A DNA stretch of 64,000 bases from an uncultured Hyphomicrobiales bacterium (GTDB taxonomy: Bacteria > Pseudomonadota > Alphaproteobacteria > Rhizobiales > Beijerinckiaceae): positions 1-64,000 of the forward strand of contig CAIOVE010000098.1 in the NCBI GenBank assembly GCA_903861645.1, given 5' to 3'. The notes below the pieces were generated by a model, which saw only the letters and a program-made list of their open reading frames with translations, did not search any database and was not told where the DNA came from. Shown here piece by piece: positions 33,330 through 41,178 of the stretch (position 1 is its first letter; the number at the start of each line of letters is the position of its first letter). The position numbers and the translations under genes were made by a program.

Positions 33330-34955
33330 TCACGCCTCCACCGCGCGGCCCTTGAGCGCGAAGAGTCCGCGCGGGCGTTTTTGAATGAACAGGATGATGA
33401 AGATCAGCAGCGCGATCTTGCCGAGAACGGCGCCGATCAACGGTTCGAGGAACTTGTTGGCGATGCCCAGCGTCAGCGCCGCCACCAGGGTGCCCCAGAG
33501 GTTGCCGACGCCGCCGAACACCACGACGAGGAAACTGTCGATGATGTAGGACTGGCCAAGATTGGGCGACACGTTGTCGATCTGCGAGAGCGCCACGCCG
33601 GCCATGCCGGCGATGCCCGATCCCAGCCCGAAGGCGAGCGCGTCGATGCGGTTGGTGTCGATGCCCATGGCCGAGGCCATGCGCCGGTTCTGCGTGACCG
33701 CGCGAATGCGCAGTCCGAAGGATGTCGCGCGCAACACGAGTTGCAGGGCCACGAACACGGCCATGGCGAACACGATGATCCACATGCGGCCCGACGTGAT
33801 GGCGAGGCCGCCGAAGTCGAACGAACCGGCCATGAAGGCGGGCGCGCCAACCTCGCGGTTGTTCGCGCCGAAAACGGAGCGAACCGCCGGTTGCAGGATG
33901 AGCGACAGGCCGAAGGTCGCCAGCAGTGTTTCAAGCGGACGGCCATATAGGAAGCGGATGATCGAGCGCTCGATCACGACGCCGATGAAGCCGGTCACGA
34001 GGAAGGCGAGGGGAATGGCGATGAACAGCGAATAGTTGAACAGCTCTGGCTTGTAGGCCTTGATGGCCTCCTGCGTCACGAAGGTCGTGTAGGCGCCGAG
34101 CATCACCATTTCGCCATGCGCCATGTTGATGACGCCCATGACGCCGAAGGTGATCGCGAGCCCGATCGCCGCGAGCAGCAAGACCGAGCCGAGCGACAGG
34201 CCGTAAAAAACATTTTGGAGGTTGTTCCAAAGCGCGAGTTTCGACTGAATGGCCGCCGTGGCGTTGGCAGCGGCGGTCTTGACGCGCCCTTGCGACGCGG
34301 CGACGAGTTCGTTCAAAAGGCCAACAGAGTCCTGATCGCCCCGCGCGTTCAGCGTGTTGACGGCCGCGAGCCGATCGGCCTCGGGGGCGTCCGATTGCAT
34401 GACGATGATCGCCGCGCGCGCCTCTGCAAGCGCCTGCTTGACGCGCGCGGTCTTTTCCGCGGCGATGGCCGCGTCGAGTTGCGGCAGCGACGCGGGGTCG
34501 CGGGATTTGAAAATCGTCTCGGCGGCGTCGATGCGGGCCTTGGGGTCGGGCACCATGAGGCTCATCGAGCCGCGCGCTGTCTCCAGCGCCGCGCGCACCG
34601 CGTTGTTCACGCGCACCTTCTTGAGATCGTCGGGTGAATCGACGTTCGCTTTTTCGCCCGTGCGCGCGTCAACGAGATTGTCGGCGCCATCCGACACGTA
34701 AAGCTTGTTCTCGTCGGAGTCGAACAACAGACGCCCCTCGGCGAGCGCGTCGAACAACTTGGGCGCGATGGGGGCGCCCGAGGCGATGAGTTCGCCGATC
34801 GCGGCCTGGGTGTCGGGAAACTTGTCGGTGGTGAATTTCGCCAGCGTATCGTCGAGCGCGTCCGCCATGGCAAGCGAGGCGAACATCATGGCGCAAAGCG
34901 CGAAAAACACCGTTGCGATCGGGCGCGTGACCCGCCGCTTGCATTGAACCATCAT
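33330..34955 (-). CDS. urtB: Urea ABC transporter permease UrtB
   Basis: LivH-like permease, 541 residues. A signal-anchor (ATVFFALCAMMFASLAMA) is followed by a soluble helical region of about 200 residues (25-235), then the membrane domain from LWNNLQNVFYGLSLGSVLLLAAIG. The long N-terminal extension is a hallmark of UrtB against other LivH proteins. Conserved AHGEMVMLGAYTTFVTQ and VTQNRRMASAMGIDTNRIDALAFGLGSGIAG are seen. Two adjacent ATG codons (34955, 34952) are possible starts. Confidence 0.96.
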   Translation of the reverse strand: MMVQCKRRVTRPIATVFFALCAMMFASLAMADALDDTLAKFTTDKFPDTQAAIGELIASGAPIAPKLFDALAEGRLLFDSDENKLYVSDGADNLVDARTGEKANVDSPDDLKKVRVNNAVRAALETARGSMSLMVPDPKARIDAAETIFKSRDPASLPQLDAAIAAEKTARVKQALAEARAAIIVMQSDAPEADRLAAVNTLNARGDQDSVGLLNELVAASQGRVKTAAANATAAIQSKLALWNNLQNVFYGLSLGSVLLLAAIGLAITFGVMGVINMAHGEMVMLGAYTTFVTQEAIKAYKPELFNYSLFIAIPLAFLVTGFIGVVIERSIIRFLYGRPLETLLATFGLSLILQPAVRSVFGANNREVGAPAFMAGSFDFGGLAITSGRMWIIVFAMAVFVALQLVLRATSFGLRIRAVTQNRRMASAMGIDTNRIDALAFGLGSGIAGMAGVALSQIDNVSPNLGQSYIIDSFLVVVFGGVGNLWGTLVAALTLGIANKFLEPLIGAVLGKIALLIFIILFIQKRPRGLFALKGRAVEA

Positions 34956-35077
34956 CTTGCTGTTCCGGGTCCGTCCCTTTGGATATTGAAGCCCGGCCCG
35001 AATGAAGGGCGCTGGGCGTTTTGTCATCATGGCGGCCGCGGGACACCGGGCGCGCCATGCGCCACTGGTCGCGTGAC

Positions 35078-35299
35078 TTATTCGACCTCTGGGAAATCGA
35101 AGGCGCTGAGCTTTTGACCGTTCGCGCCATCCGGCGTTTCCGCGCGGGTGGCGATGGAAAGTCCCGTCAACAGGAAGGCGAAGAACAGAAGGCCGAACAC
35201 GAAACCCGCGAGATCGAAAAACGCGCTCTTGCCATTCACCTGGCGCCGTGCCAGCGCGATACCGCGCTCATGAGCCATCATTGTCGGTTCGATGCGCAT
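35078..35299 (-). CDS. Small single-pass membrane protein between urtA and urtB
   Basis: A 73-residue product starting MRIEPTMMAHERGIALA after an excellent AAGGAGATCGG ribosome site. A single membrane helix lies at about residues 28-46 (LAGFVFGLLFFAFLLTGLS), with a basic region before it and an acidic, polar tail after it. It sits 87 bases after urtA and 122 bases before urtB on the same strand. The standard urt operon lacks such a protein, so it may be a lineage-specific accessory of the importer or an assembly factor. Its function is unknown. An upstream ATG in frame (MKEIG) is possible. Confidence 0.7.
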   Translation of the reverse strand: MRIEPTMMAHERGIALARRQVNGKSAFFDLAGFVFGLLFFAFLLTGLSIATRAETPDGANGQKLSAFDFPEVE

Positions 35300-35348
35300 T
35301 CCGATCTCCTTCATGGGCCGTGAAAGACATGCCGAAAGCAATTGGGGC

Positions 35349-35372
35349 GGACGGAAGGCGCGCCTTCCGTCC
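35349..35372. terminator. Intercistronic hairpin after urtA
   Basis: Perfect 24-bp palindrome with half-site GGACGGAAGGCG (35349-35360), mirrored to 35372, 14 bases after the urtA stop. On the minus (operon) strand it is not followed by a T-run, so it is more likely an mRNA-stabilising hairpin or a leaky stop that keeps the binding-protein mRNA abundant over the permease genes. On the plus strand GGTTTTT follows. Confidence 0.7.
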
Positions 35373-35386
35373 GGTTTTTCATGCAA

Positions 35387-36694
35387 TCAGTTGGTGGCCT
35401 TGCCGCCGCACTTGCCGGTCTTGACGTTCAGGTTTCCGCAAGAGAGCGGCTTGCGCCAATCGGCGATCAGGTCGCGCGAACCTTCGAGGTAGGGCGACCA
35501 TTCCTGCGCCACCACGGTGCCCGGCGTCTGCCAGACCGTGTTGATCTGGCCGTTGCCCTGGATTTCGCCAATCAGCACCGGCTTGGTGATGTGGTGGTTC
35601 GGCATCATGGTCGAGGTTCCGCCGGTGAGGTTCGGCACGGAAACGCCAACCATCGCGTCGATGACCGCGTCCGGATCGGTCGTGCCGGCCTTCTCGATGG
35701 CCTTGATCCACATATTGAAGCCGATCACGTGGGCTTCCATGGGGTCGTTGGTGGTGCGCTTCGGATTCTTGGTGAACTCCTTCCAGCGCTTGATGAACGC
35801 CTTGTTGTCCTTGTTGTCGACGGACTCGAAGTAGTTCCAGGCGGCGAGATGGCCGACGAGCGGCTTGGTGTCGATGCCCGCGAGTTCTTCCTCGCCGACC
35901 GAGAACGCGACGACCGGGATATCGGTGGCCTTGATGCCGGCGTTGGCGAGCTGCTTGTAGAAGGGAACGTTCGCGTCGCCATTGATGGTCGACACAACCG
36001 CGGTCTTCTTGCCGGCCGAGCCGAACTTCTTGATGTCGGCGACGATCGTCTGCCAATCGGAATGACCGAACGGCGTGTAGTTGATCATGATGTCTTCGGC
36101 GGCGACGCCCTTGGCCTTCAGATAGGCCTCGAGAATTTTGTTGGTGGTGCGCGGATAGACATAGTCGGTGCCGGCGAGCACCCAGCGCTTCACCGAGCCG
36201 CCTTCCTTGCTCATCAAATAGTCAACGGCCGGAATAGCCTGCTGATTGGGCGCGGCGCCCGTATAGAAGACGTTCCGCTGCGATTCCTCGCCTTCGTATT
36301 GCACGGGGTAGAACAGGATCGAGTTCAACTCCTCGAAAACCGGCAGCACGGACTTGCGCGAAACCGAGGTCCAGCAACCGAAAACGGCCGCGACCTTGTC
36401 CTTGGCGACGAGCTCGCGCGCCTTTTCAGCGAACAGCGGCCAGTTGGAGGCCGGGTCGACGACGACGGCTTCCAGCTTCTTGCCGAGCACGCCGCCCTTC
36501 TTGTTTTGCTCGTCGATGAGCATCAGCATGACGTCCTTCAGCGTGGTTTCGCTGATCGCCATCGTGCCGGAAAGTGAATGGAGAATGCCAACCTTGATGG
36601 TGTCGGCCGCCTGGGCGCCGAACGACGCGAGCGTTACCGCGCCTCCTACGAGCGCGCCCGTGGCGCGCAGCATGGTTCGCCTTGAGAAGTTCAT
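35387..36694 (-). CDS. urtA: Urea ABC transporter substrate-binding protein UrtA
   Basis: Periplasmic urea receptor of 435 residues. It starts MNFSRRTMLRATG, a twin-arginine-like signal, after AAGGGGA at 8 bases. The mature domain begins DTIKVGILHSLSGTMAISETTLKD and contains the UrtA-type ELNSILFYPVQYEGEESQRNVFYTGAAPNQQAIPA (about 125-158) and VLAGTDYVYPRTTNKILE. It is the first gene of the urt-ure operon, 70 bases below a sigma-54-type promoter. Confidence 0.97.
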   Translation of the reverse strand: MNFSRRTMLRATGALVGGAVTLASFGAQAADTIKVGILHSLSGTMAISETTLKDVMLMLIDEQNKKGGVLGKKLEAVVVDPASNWPLFAEKARELVAKDKVAAVFGCWTSVSRKSVLPVFEELNSILFYPVQYEGEESQRNVFYTGAAPNQQAIPAVDYLMSKEGGSVKRWVLAGTDYVYPRTTNKILEAYLKAKGVAAEDIMINYTPFGHSDWQTIVADIKKFGSAGKKTAVVSTINGDANVPFYKQLANAGIKATDIPVVAFSVGEEELAGIDTKPLVGHLAAWNYFESVDNKDNKAFIKRWKEFTKNPKRTTNDPMEAHVIGFNMWIKAIEKAGTTDPDAVIDAMVGVSVPNLTGGTSTMMPNHHITKPVLIGEIQGNGQINTVWQTPGTVVAQEWSPYLEGSRDLIADWRKPLSCGNLNVKTGKCGGKATN

Positions 36695-36763
36695 ACGCGT
36701 CCCCTTGAGTAAGGCCGGCTTTTGCCGGGTCATTGGTTTGGTCCGGATGGACGTTTACGAGTT

Positions 36764-36779
36764 AGCAACCCCTGTGCCA
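36764..36779 (-). promoter_or_regulatory. Sigma-54 (RpoN) -24/-12 promoter of the urt-ure operon
   Basis: On the minus strand the sequence reads TGGCACAGGGGTTGCT: TGGCAC, then a five-base spacer, then TTGCT. This matches the RpoN consensus TGGCAC-N5-TTGCW at all defined positions, with the invariant GG and GC 12 bases apart. Transcription would start near 36753 and give a leader of about 59 bases before the urtA ATG. RpoN promoters need an activator such as NtrC, which fits nitrogen-limited expression of urea uptake. Confidence 0.85.
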
Positions 36780-36900
36780 TGAACGCGGAGCCCTTCGTTT
36801 CATCGCTTTTGGGGCGTTTATTGCGCGGTCGCCTGTTTTCTGGGCGAAGTGGCCAGCGCGGCGGCGAGCGACCAGGGATTGTTCGATGGCGTCGATATCG

Positions 36901-36915
36901 GCCTAATTGTTAGGC
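36901..36915. promoter_or_regulatory. Inverted repeat in the urtA-Bug intergenic region
   Basis: GCCTAA-TTG-TTAGGC, a perfect 6-bp inverted repeat, lies 112 bases before the Bug gene start and about 120 bases upstream of the sigma-54 box. It could be an operator or activator site for either direction. It does not match the NtrC consensus. Confidence 0.35.
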
Positions 36916-37026
36916 GGTATTGCGCCTTGTGGTTATTTTCTAGGCGCGTTGACGACTGGGGGCCACCATGGACAAGCGTGCGCGCGCGGCTAAGCTGTGG
37001 CGAAAGAGGTCTTGGGAGGGACGGAA

Positions 37027-38001
37027 ATGCGGATCGACCGGAGAAGTCTGACATGTGGTCTGGCGGCGGCCGTCGCCTCGCCCTTGCTGGCGCGGGGGCA
37101 GACAGGCTGGCCAGCGGGCCGGACGATCCGGATCGTGGTGCCGTTCACGCCGGGCGGGGCCACCGACATCATCGCGCGCATCGTCGGCGACAAGCTCGGA
37201 CGCATGTGGGGCGCTTCCGTCATCGTCGAGAACAAGGCTGGCGGCGGCGCGAACATTGGCGCCGAGGCGGTGGCCCACGCCACGCCCAATGGCGACACCT
37301 TCGTGATGACGGCGCCTTTCATGGCGCTCAATCAATATCTCTACAAGAAGCTCCAGTACGATCCCGCCGAGGATTTCACCCATGTCTCGCTGGTGGCGCT
37401 CGTGCCCAACATGCTGGTCGCCGGCAAGCATCTCAACATTTCGACGGTCGGCGATCTCATCGCCCATGGCAAGGCGCATCAGGGCCAATTGACCTACGCC
37501 TCGTCGGGCGTTGGCACGTCGATCCATCTGGCTGGCGAGCTCTTCAAGAAAATGACGGGCGTCGACATGGTGCACGTGCCCTACCGGGGCAGCGCGCCCG
37601 CCATTCAGGACATCATCGGCGGCAGGGTCGACGTGATGTTCGACAACATCACCTCCTCGCTCGAACAGGTCCGTTCGGGCCAGCTCAAGGGCATCGCCAT
37701 CACCACGGCGAAGCGCTCCAAGCTCGCGCCCGAATTGCCGCCCGTCGCCGACACGGTTCCCGGCTACGACGTGAGTTCGTGGTTCGGCTTTTCCGCGCCG
37801 CGCAAGACACCCGCCGACATTGTCGAGCGCTTCGCCGCCGACGTGAAGACCGCCATCGCCGATCCCGACGTGCGCGCCAGGCTGGAAGGTCTCGCCGCCG
37901 AGCCCATTGGTTCCACGCCCGCCGAATTCACCGCCTTCATCAAGAAGGAAAGCGGCGTTTGGGGCAAGCTCATCACCGAGCAGGGCATCACGGCGGAATA
38001 G
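37027..38001 (+). CDS. Bug/TctC-family periplasmic binding protein (2 of 4)
   Basis: A 324-residue Bug receptor with an N-terminal RRSLTCGLAAAVASPLLARG export signal (twin-arginine-like). Family motifs are IRIVVPFTPGGATDIIARIVGDKLGRMWG (about 30-58), VIVENKAGGGANIGAEAVA, TYASSGVGTSIHLAGELF and VHVPYRGSAPAIQDIIGGRVDVMFDN. The complete motif set places it in the classical Bug group. There is no transporter membrane gene nearby. It is divergent from the urea operon and could be an unrelated carboxylate sensor. Confidence 0.93.
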   Translation: MRIDRRSLTCGLAAAVASPLLARGQTGWPAGRTIRIVVPFTPGGATDIIARIVGDKLGRMWGASVIVENKAGGGANIGAEAVAHATPNGDTFVMTAPFMALNQYLYKKLQYDPAEDFTHVSLVALVPNMLVAGKHLNISTVGDLIAHGKAHQGQLTYASSGVGTSIHLAGELFKKMTGVDMVHVPYRGSAPAIQDIIGGRVDVMFDNITSSLEQVRSGQLKGIAITTAKRSKLAPELPPVADTVPGYDVSSWFGFSAPRKTPADIVERFAADVKTAIADPDVRARLEGLAAEPIGSTPAEFTAFIKKESGVWGKLITEQGITAE

Positions 38002-38113
38002 TTATCGCTGGCGCGCGATCGTGGCGGACAACGAAGTCGTGATCGGGCGCCTCGGTGACAGCGACCGATTTCGCGCCTAGAAGACGGAATAATCAAAAGA
38101 CGGAGGGTTTCGC

Positions 38114-38710
38114 ATGAGGATCGCGGTATTCGGATTGATGGGCTTGCTGGCCGTTGGCGCCTCGCCGGCCATGGCGCAAGCGCCCAACCCCTTGAACGTC
38201 TTTGGCGTGATCGAAAAGATCGACGCCACCTCGGTCGTGGTGAAAAAGGACGAGGGCGGCGCCACGGCGACCTTCGCCATCGCGCCCGAGCTCACCGTCA
38301 TTCAGAACAAGGCCGCGACCCTGGCTGATATCAGGCCGAATGATTTCGTCGCCTCCGCCGCCGTGCGCAAGGAGGACGGCAAGCTTCATTCGACCGAACT
38401 GCGTATTTTCCCGGAAATCATGCGCGGCCTCGGCGAGGGGCAGCGTCCCATGAATGACGCCCGCAACCAGACCATGACCAACGCGACGGTGACCGGCGCC
38501 GCGATTGTCTCGGGCAGCAACAACATCAAGGTCAAGTTCGCCAATGGCGCCGAGTCCGAACTCATCCTCGATCCCGGCGTGCCCGTGACGCGCATGGATA
38601 CGGTCGACAAGAGCGCGTTGAAGCCGCAAATGAAGGTGCGCTTGCAGGGGCCGCCAGCGGCGGGCGATGGCGGCACGGTCAACCGCGTCACCATCCTCGG
38701 CGGGCCGTAA
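38114..38710 (+). CDS. Secreted DUF5666-like beta-rich protein
   Basis: A 198-residue exported protein (signal MRIAVFGLMGLLAVGASPAMA). The mature part has two similar beta-rich segments: FGVIEKIDATSVVVKKDEGGATATFAIAPE and GAAIVSGSNNIKVKFANGAESELILDPG. Each reads like an OB/SH3-type small barrel of the DUF5666 kind. Function is unknown. It has a good ribosome site (GGAGGG) and a strong hairpin after the stop. It may be a periplasmic metal- or polymer-binding protein, but nothing in the sequence proves this. Confidence 0.65.
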   Translation: MRIAVFGLMGLLAVGASPAMAQAPNPLNVFGVIEKIDATSVVVKKDEGGATATFAIAPELTVIQNKAATLADIRPNDFVASAAVRKEDGKLHSTELRIFPEIMRGLGEGQRPMNDARNQTMTNATVTGAAIVSGSNNIKVKFANGAESELILDPGVPVTRMDTVDKSALKPQMKVRLQGPPAAGDGGTVNRVTILGGP

Positions 38711-38716
38711 CGGCCA

Positions 38717-38742
38717 GTCGGCGCGCGGTCGCGCGCGCCGAC
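38717..38742. terminator. GC-rich hairpin between convergent genes
   Basis: Eleven-base stem GTCGGCGCGCG (38717-38727) and CGCGCGCCGAC (38732-38742) with loop GTCG. It lies between the convergent stop codons at 38710 and 38750. There is no T-run on either strand, so it may act with Rho or as an mRNA 3' stabiliser. Confidence 0.5.
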
Positions 38743-38749
38743 GCCGTCG

Positions 38750-39775
38750 TCAGCGTATCTCGACGAGACCGGCTGACGAGGTTTCGCCATGGTAGAGCGT
38801 TTCCGCGAGCTTGCGCGCCCGCGCCCGCGCATCCGGCGCCCGCGTTTGATATAGAACGCCGGCGAGCGCCAGCGCGCCAATGACGCGATTGATCGAGGGC
38901 GGGTTTTCGATCCACGAAAAAGGCGCGCCCTGATCCACGAAAAAGCGTGTCGAGGCGGGCAGGGCTCGCCGTAGCGCGCTGTCGGGAGCGGCTGCCGCGC
39001 CATCGGCGACGATAACGATGTCCGGCTTCGCCTCCGCGATCTCCGCCAGCGTTCGTGTCACGAATGCGCCGCGCCCGGCGGGCGTTACATTGCGCGCGCC
39101 AGCGAAAGTCAACGCCTCGGAAAGGCTTGATTTCGCGCGGATCGCCTGCAAGCCATCGGCGCCGCGCGCGTAATAGGCGGAAATGCGATCCGTCTCGGCG
39201 AGCGAGGACAGTGGCGCCAGAATGGCGAGGGCGTCTTCGATCGCCGAGGCGATTTCCTCGCCGCGCGTCTCGCGTCCCATCGCCGCGCCAAGCATGCGCG
39301 CGATGCGTGGCGTTTGCTCGATCCTTCCATCGAGCAGCAGATAAGGCGCGCGCAGCGTTTCGCTCATCTTGTCCGCGAGGGCGGCGAAATCGGCGTTCAC
39401 GTCGCCATAATCAACGATCAGATCCGGATGCAGCGCCTTGAGCGCCTCGATCGCGGTTTCATCGGGCTTGCCCGTTATGCGCGGCGTCTTGGGCAGGCCC
39501 CGATAGGCCGCTGGCGCGGCGCTCGCCTTGAGGCCAGCGAAAGGTTCGACGAGACCCGCGAGCAGGTCGGGCGACAGGGCGAAAAGCAGGGCGTCCGCCG
39601 GTGGTCCGGCCGGCAGGATTTTCCGGATGGACGCCGGCGGTTGGACGTGGCGGCCCGCCGAGTCGACGATGTCAGCCGCGCAAGCGGCCCGCGTAATCAG
39701 GCCGCCGACCAACATCAGGCAAGTGAAGAAGAACGTGCGAATGGGCGCGCGCAAGGTGAACTCCCGGTTGGTCAT
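38750..39775 (-). CDS. BtuF/FecB-type periplasmic binding protein, orphan
   Basis: A 341-residue substrate-binding protein of the helical-backbone type used for iron-siderophores, haem or cobalamin. After a signal peptide it has DIVDSAGRHVQPPASIRKIL. The conserved ITGKPDETAIEALKALHPDLIVDYG follows at about 100-124 and a C-terminal half ends SINRVIGALALAGVLY. No permease or ATPase follows. The start is uncertain: ATG at 39775 lacks a ribosome site, whereas TTG at 39754 has GGGAG 6 bases ahead and still gives a good signal peptide. Confidence 0.8.
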   Translation of the reverse strand: MTNREFTLRAPIRTFFFTCLMLVGGLITRAACAADIVDSAGRHVQPPASIRKILPAGPPADALLFALSPDLLAGLVEPFAGLKASAAPAAYRGLPKTPRITGKPDETAIEALKALHPDLIVDYGDVNADFAALADKMSETLRAPYLLLDGRIEQTPRIARMLGAAMGRETRGEEIASAIEDALAILAPLSSLAETDRISAYYARGADGLQAIRAKSSLSEALTFAGARNVTPAGRGAFVTRTLAEIAEAKPDIVIVADGAAAAPDSALRRALPASTRFFVDQGAPFSWIENPPSINRVIGALALAGVLYQTRAPDARARARKLAETLYHGETSSAGLVEIR

Positions 39776-39894
39776 CGGATTGATTTCGTCGACCAGACCG
39801 GGACCATCGTGCCGGAGCGCGCTCCCGGCGCGCGGCGGGGAGCGGGATCATTATGAACTGCACGATATAGCGTGGCGCGGTATCGTCAATCGCC

Positions 39895-41121
39895 TCAGAA
39901 CGCGTCGCTCATGCCGCCGCCCTCGACGGGCCCCTCGTAAAGCTCGGGCTCCATGCGGGTGCGCGCGCCCTCCCTCGCGAGCGTCGCCTCGAACTCGCGG
40001 CGCAGATAAGGGTCTTCCTCGTGATAGGGAATGGCGCTACCGCCCTTTTTCAGGTCGATCGCGCCGTAATCCATGATCGCCTCGCCGGGCACGCCCGGCT
40101 TGCGCGCGCGCTGGTTGTTGGCGCCGAACCACGCCGACAGGCGCAGCGGGTCTTTCGACACGCCGAAGTGCTGGTGGAACCAGTCGCCCGACATGGGGGC
40201 GGCGGTGACCATGCCGCCGTATTCATAGTCCTGCCGCTGCACGTATTGTTCCTTGCCATCCTTCCACGGTGTCGGCCCGAGCGCGTCCGGCCAGGTGTAG
40301 GTGTAGCCCTTGCCCTTAAGGCAGATCAGCACCGCCGCGGACCCATGCTTGTGGGCCTTGGAATAGCGACCGGTCTCGTGCTGGCCGACCCACAGATAGA
40401 AGCGCTGGCCCGCCATCGACGGTTCCATGCGGCGATAGCCGGGCGAGCGTCGGTTATCCAGCGGCAGTTCCGCGGCGACCACGTCGGGAATGAAATTCGT
40501 GCGGCGCATGGCGAGGCCGCGCACGGGATCGGGCTCGATGTCGTCGCTCGGCTTGAAGTAATCCTCGTCGCCCGAATAGCGGTCGGTGAAATTGAACGGG
40601 CAGTCGAACACGAAGCGCGGGTTGTCGATCAGGTTCATGATATTGGGCGCGGTCGTGCCGCACAGGATGATCGCCGGCGCGTTGGTCGCGTTGACGAAGC
40701 GGTGATAGGCGTTCAGCGGAATGGAAAACAGCGAGCCGCGCTGCCATTCGAACGTCTGCTTTTTCGTCTGGCCTTCTTGCCAGACTTCCGTCGAGCCGCG
40801 TCCCTCGACGATCAGCACGGTCTTTTCATAGACGTGTCGCTCGATGTTGAGCGCGCCGCCCGCGGGCACCTCAACGACATACATGCCCCACAGGCCTTCC
40901 GTGCCGTAAAGCTGGATATAGGTGCCGCGGCCGCCAAGCCGTTTCCACGGCGCCATGGGCAATTCGAGCACGGTCTTGCAGCCGATGCCGCGATGACAGG
41001 GAACGCCCTCCGCCTCCATGAACCGGTCATAGGGCATGGCCGGGCGCTTGAACTTGCCAAATCCGGCGTTTTCGCCGGCCTTGGGCTCGTGCCAATGGGT
41101 GCGGACTTCATCATGCGGCAT
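39895..41121 (-). CDS. Two-domain cupin protein
   Basis: A 408-residue bicupin. The first barrel has NIERHVYEKTVLIVEGRGSTEVWQ (about 85-108) and SIPLNAYHRFVNATN. The second has SKAHKHGSAAVLICLKGKGYTYTW (about 250-273) and DWFHQHFGVSKDPLRL. Each barrel keeps His residues in metal-ligand positions. No signal peptide is seen, so it is cytoplasmic. Size and layout resemble gentisate- or hydroxynaphthoate-dioxygenase-type bicupins, but I cannot assign the substrate. It follows the diheme peroxidase gene on the same strand after 57 bases. Confidence 0.82.
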   Translation of the reverse strand: MPHDEVRTHWHEPKAGENAGFGKFKRPAMPYDRFMEAEGVPCHRGIGCKTVLELPMAPWKRLGGRGTYIQLYGTEGLWGMYVVEVPAGGALNIERHVYEKTVLIVEGRGSTEVWQEGQTKKQTFEWQRGSLFSIPLNAYHRFVNATNAPAIILCGTTAPNIMNLIDNPRFVFDCPFNFTDRYSGDEDYFKPSDDIEPDPVRGLAMRRTNFIPDVVAAELPLDNRRSPGYRRMEPSMAGQRFYLWVGQHETGRYSKAHKHGSAAVLICLKGKGYTYTWPDALGPTPWKDGKEQYVQRQDYEYGGMVTAAPMSGDWFHQHFGVSKDPLRLSAWFGANNQRARKPGVPGEAIMDYGAIDLKKGGSAIPYHEEDPYLRREFEATLAREGARTRMEPELYEGPVEGGGMSDAF

Positions 41122-41178
41122 GTGCTTCTCTCCCTTTGCCCTGTTTTTACAACGATCCCTCGGCAAGGGGTAGGGGCG

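Larger units (their letters stand above)
36695..37026. other. 332-bp intergenic region between urtA and a Bug gene
   Basis: It holds the sigma-54-type promoter of urtA (36764-36779) and, on the other side, an inverted repeat (36901-36915) before the divergent Bug gene, whose ribosome site GGGAGGGACGG lies at 37014-37024. I could not identify a convincing NtrC enhancer pair by eye. No open frame here looks coding. Confidence 0.6.

Noticed and set aside
36790-37000. NtrC enhancer sites upstream of the sigma-54 promoter
   Set aside because: I looked for GCAC-N6-8-GTGC-like dyads and saw none convincing; the GCCTAA/TTAGGC repeat does not fit the consensus.
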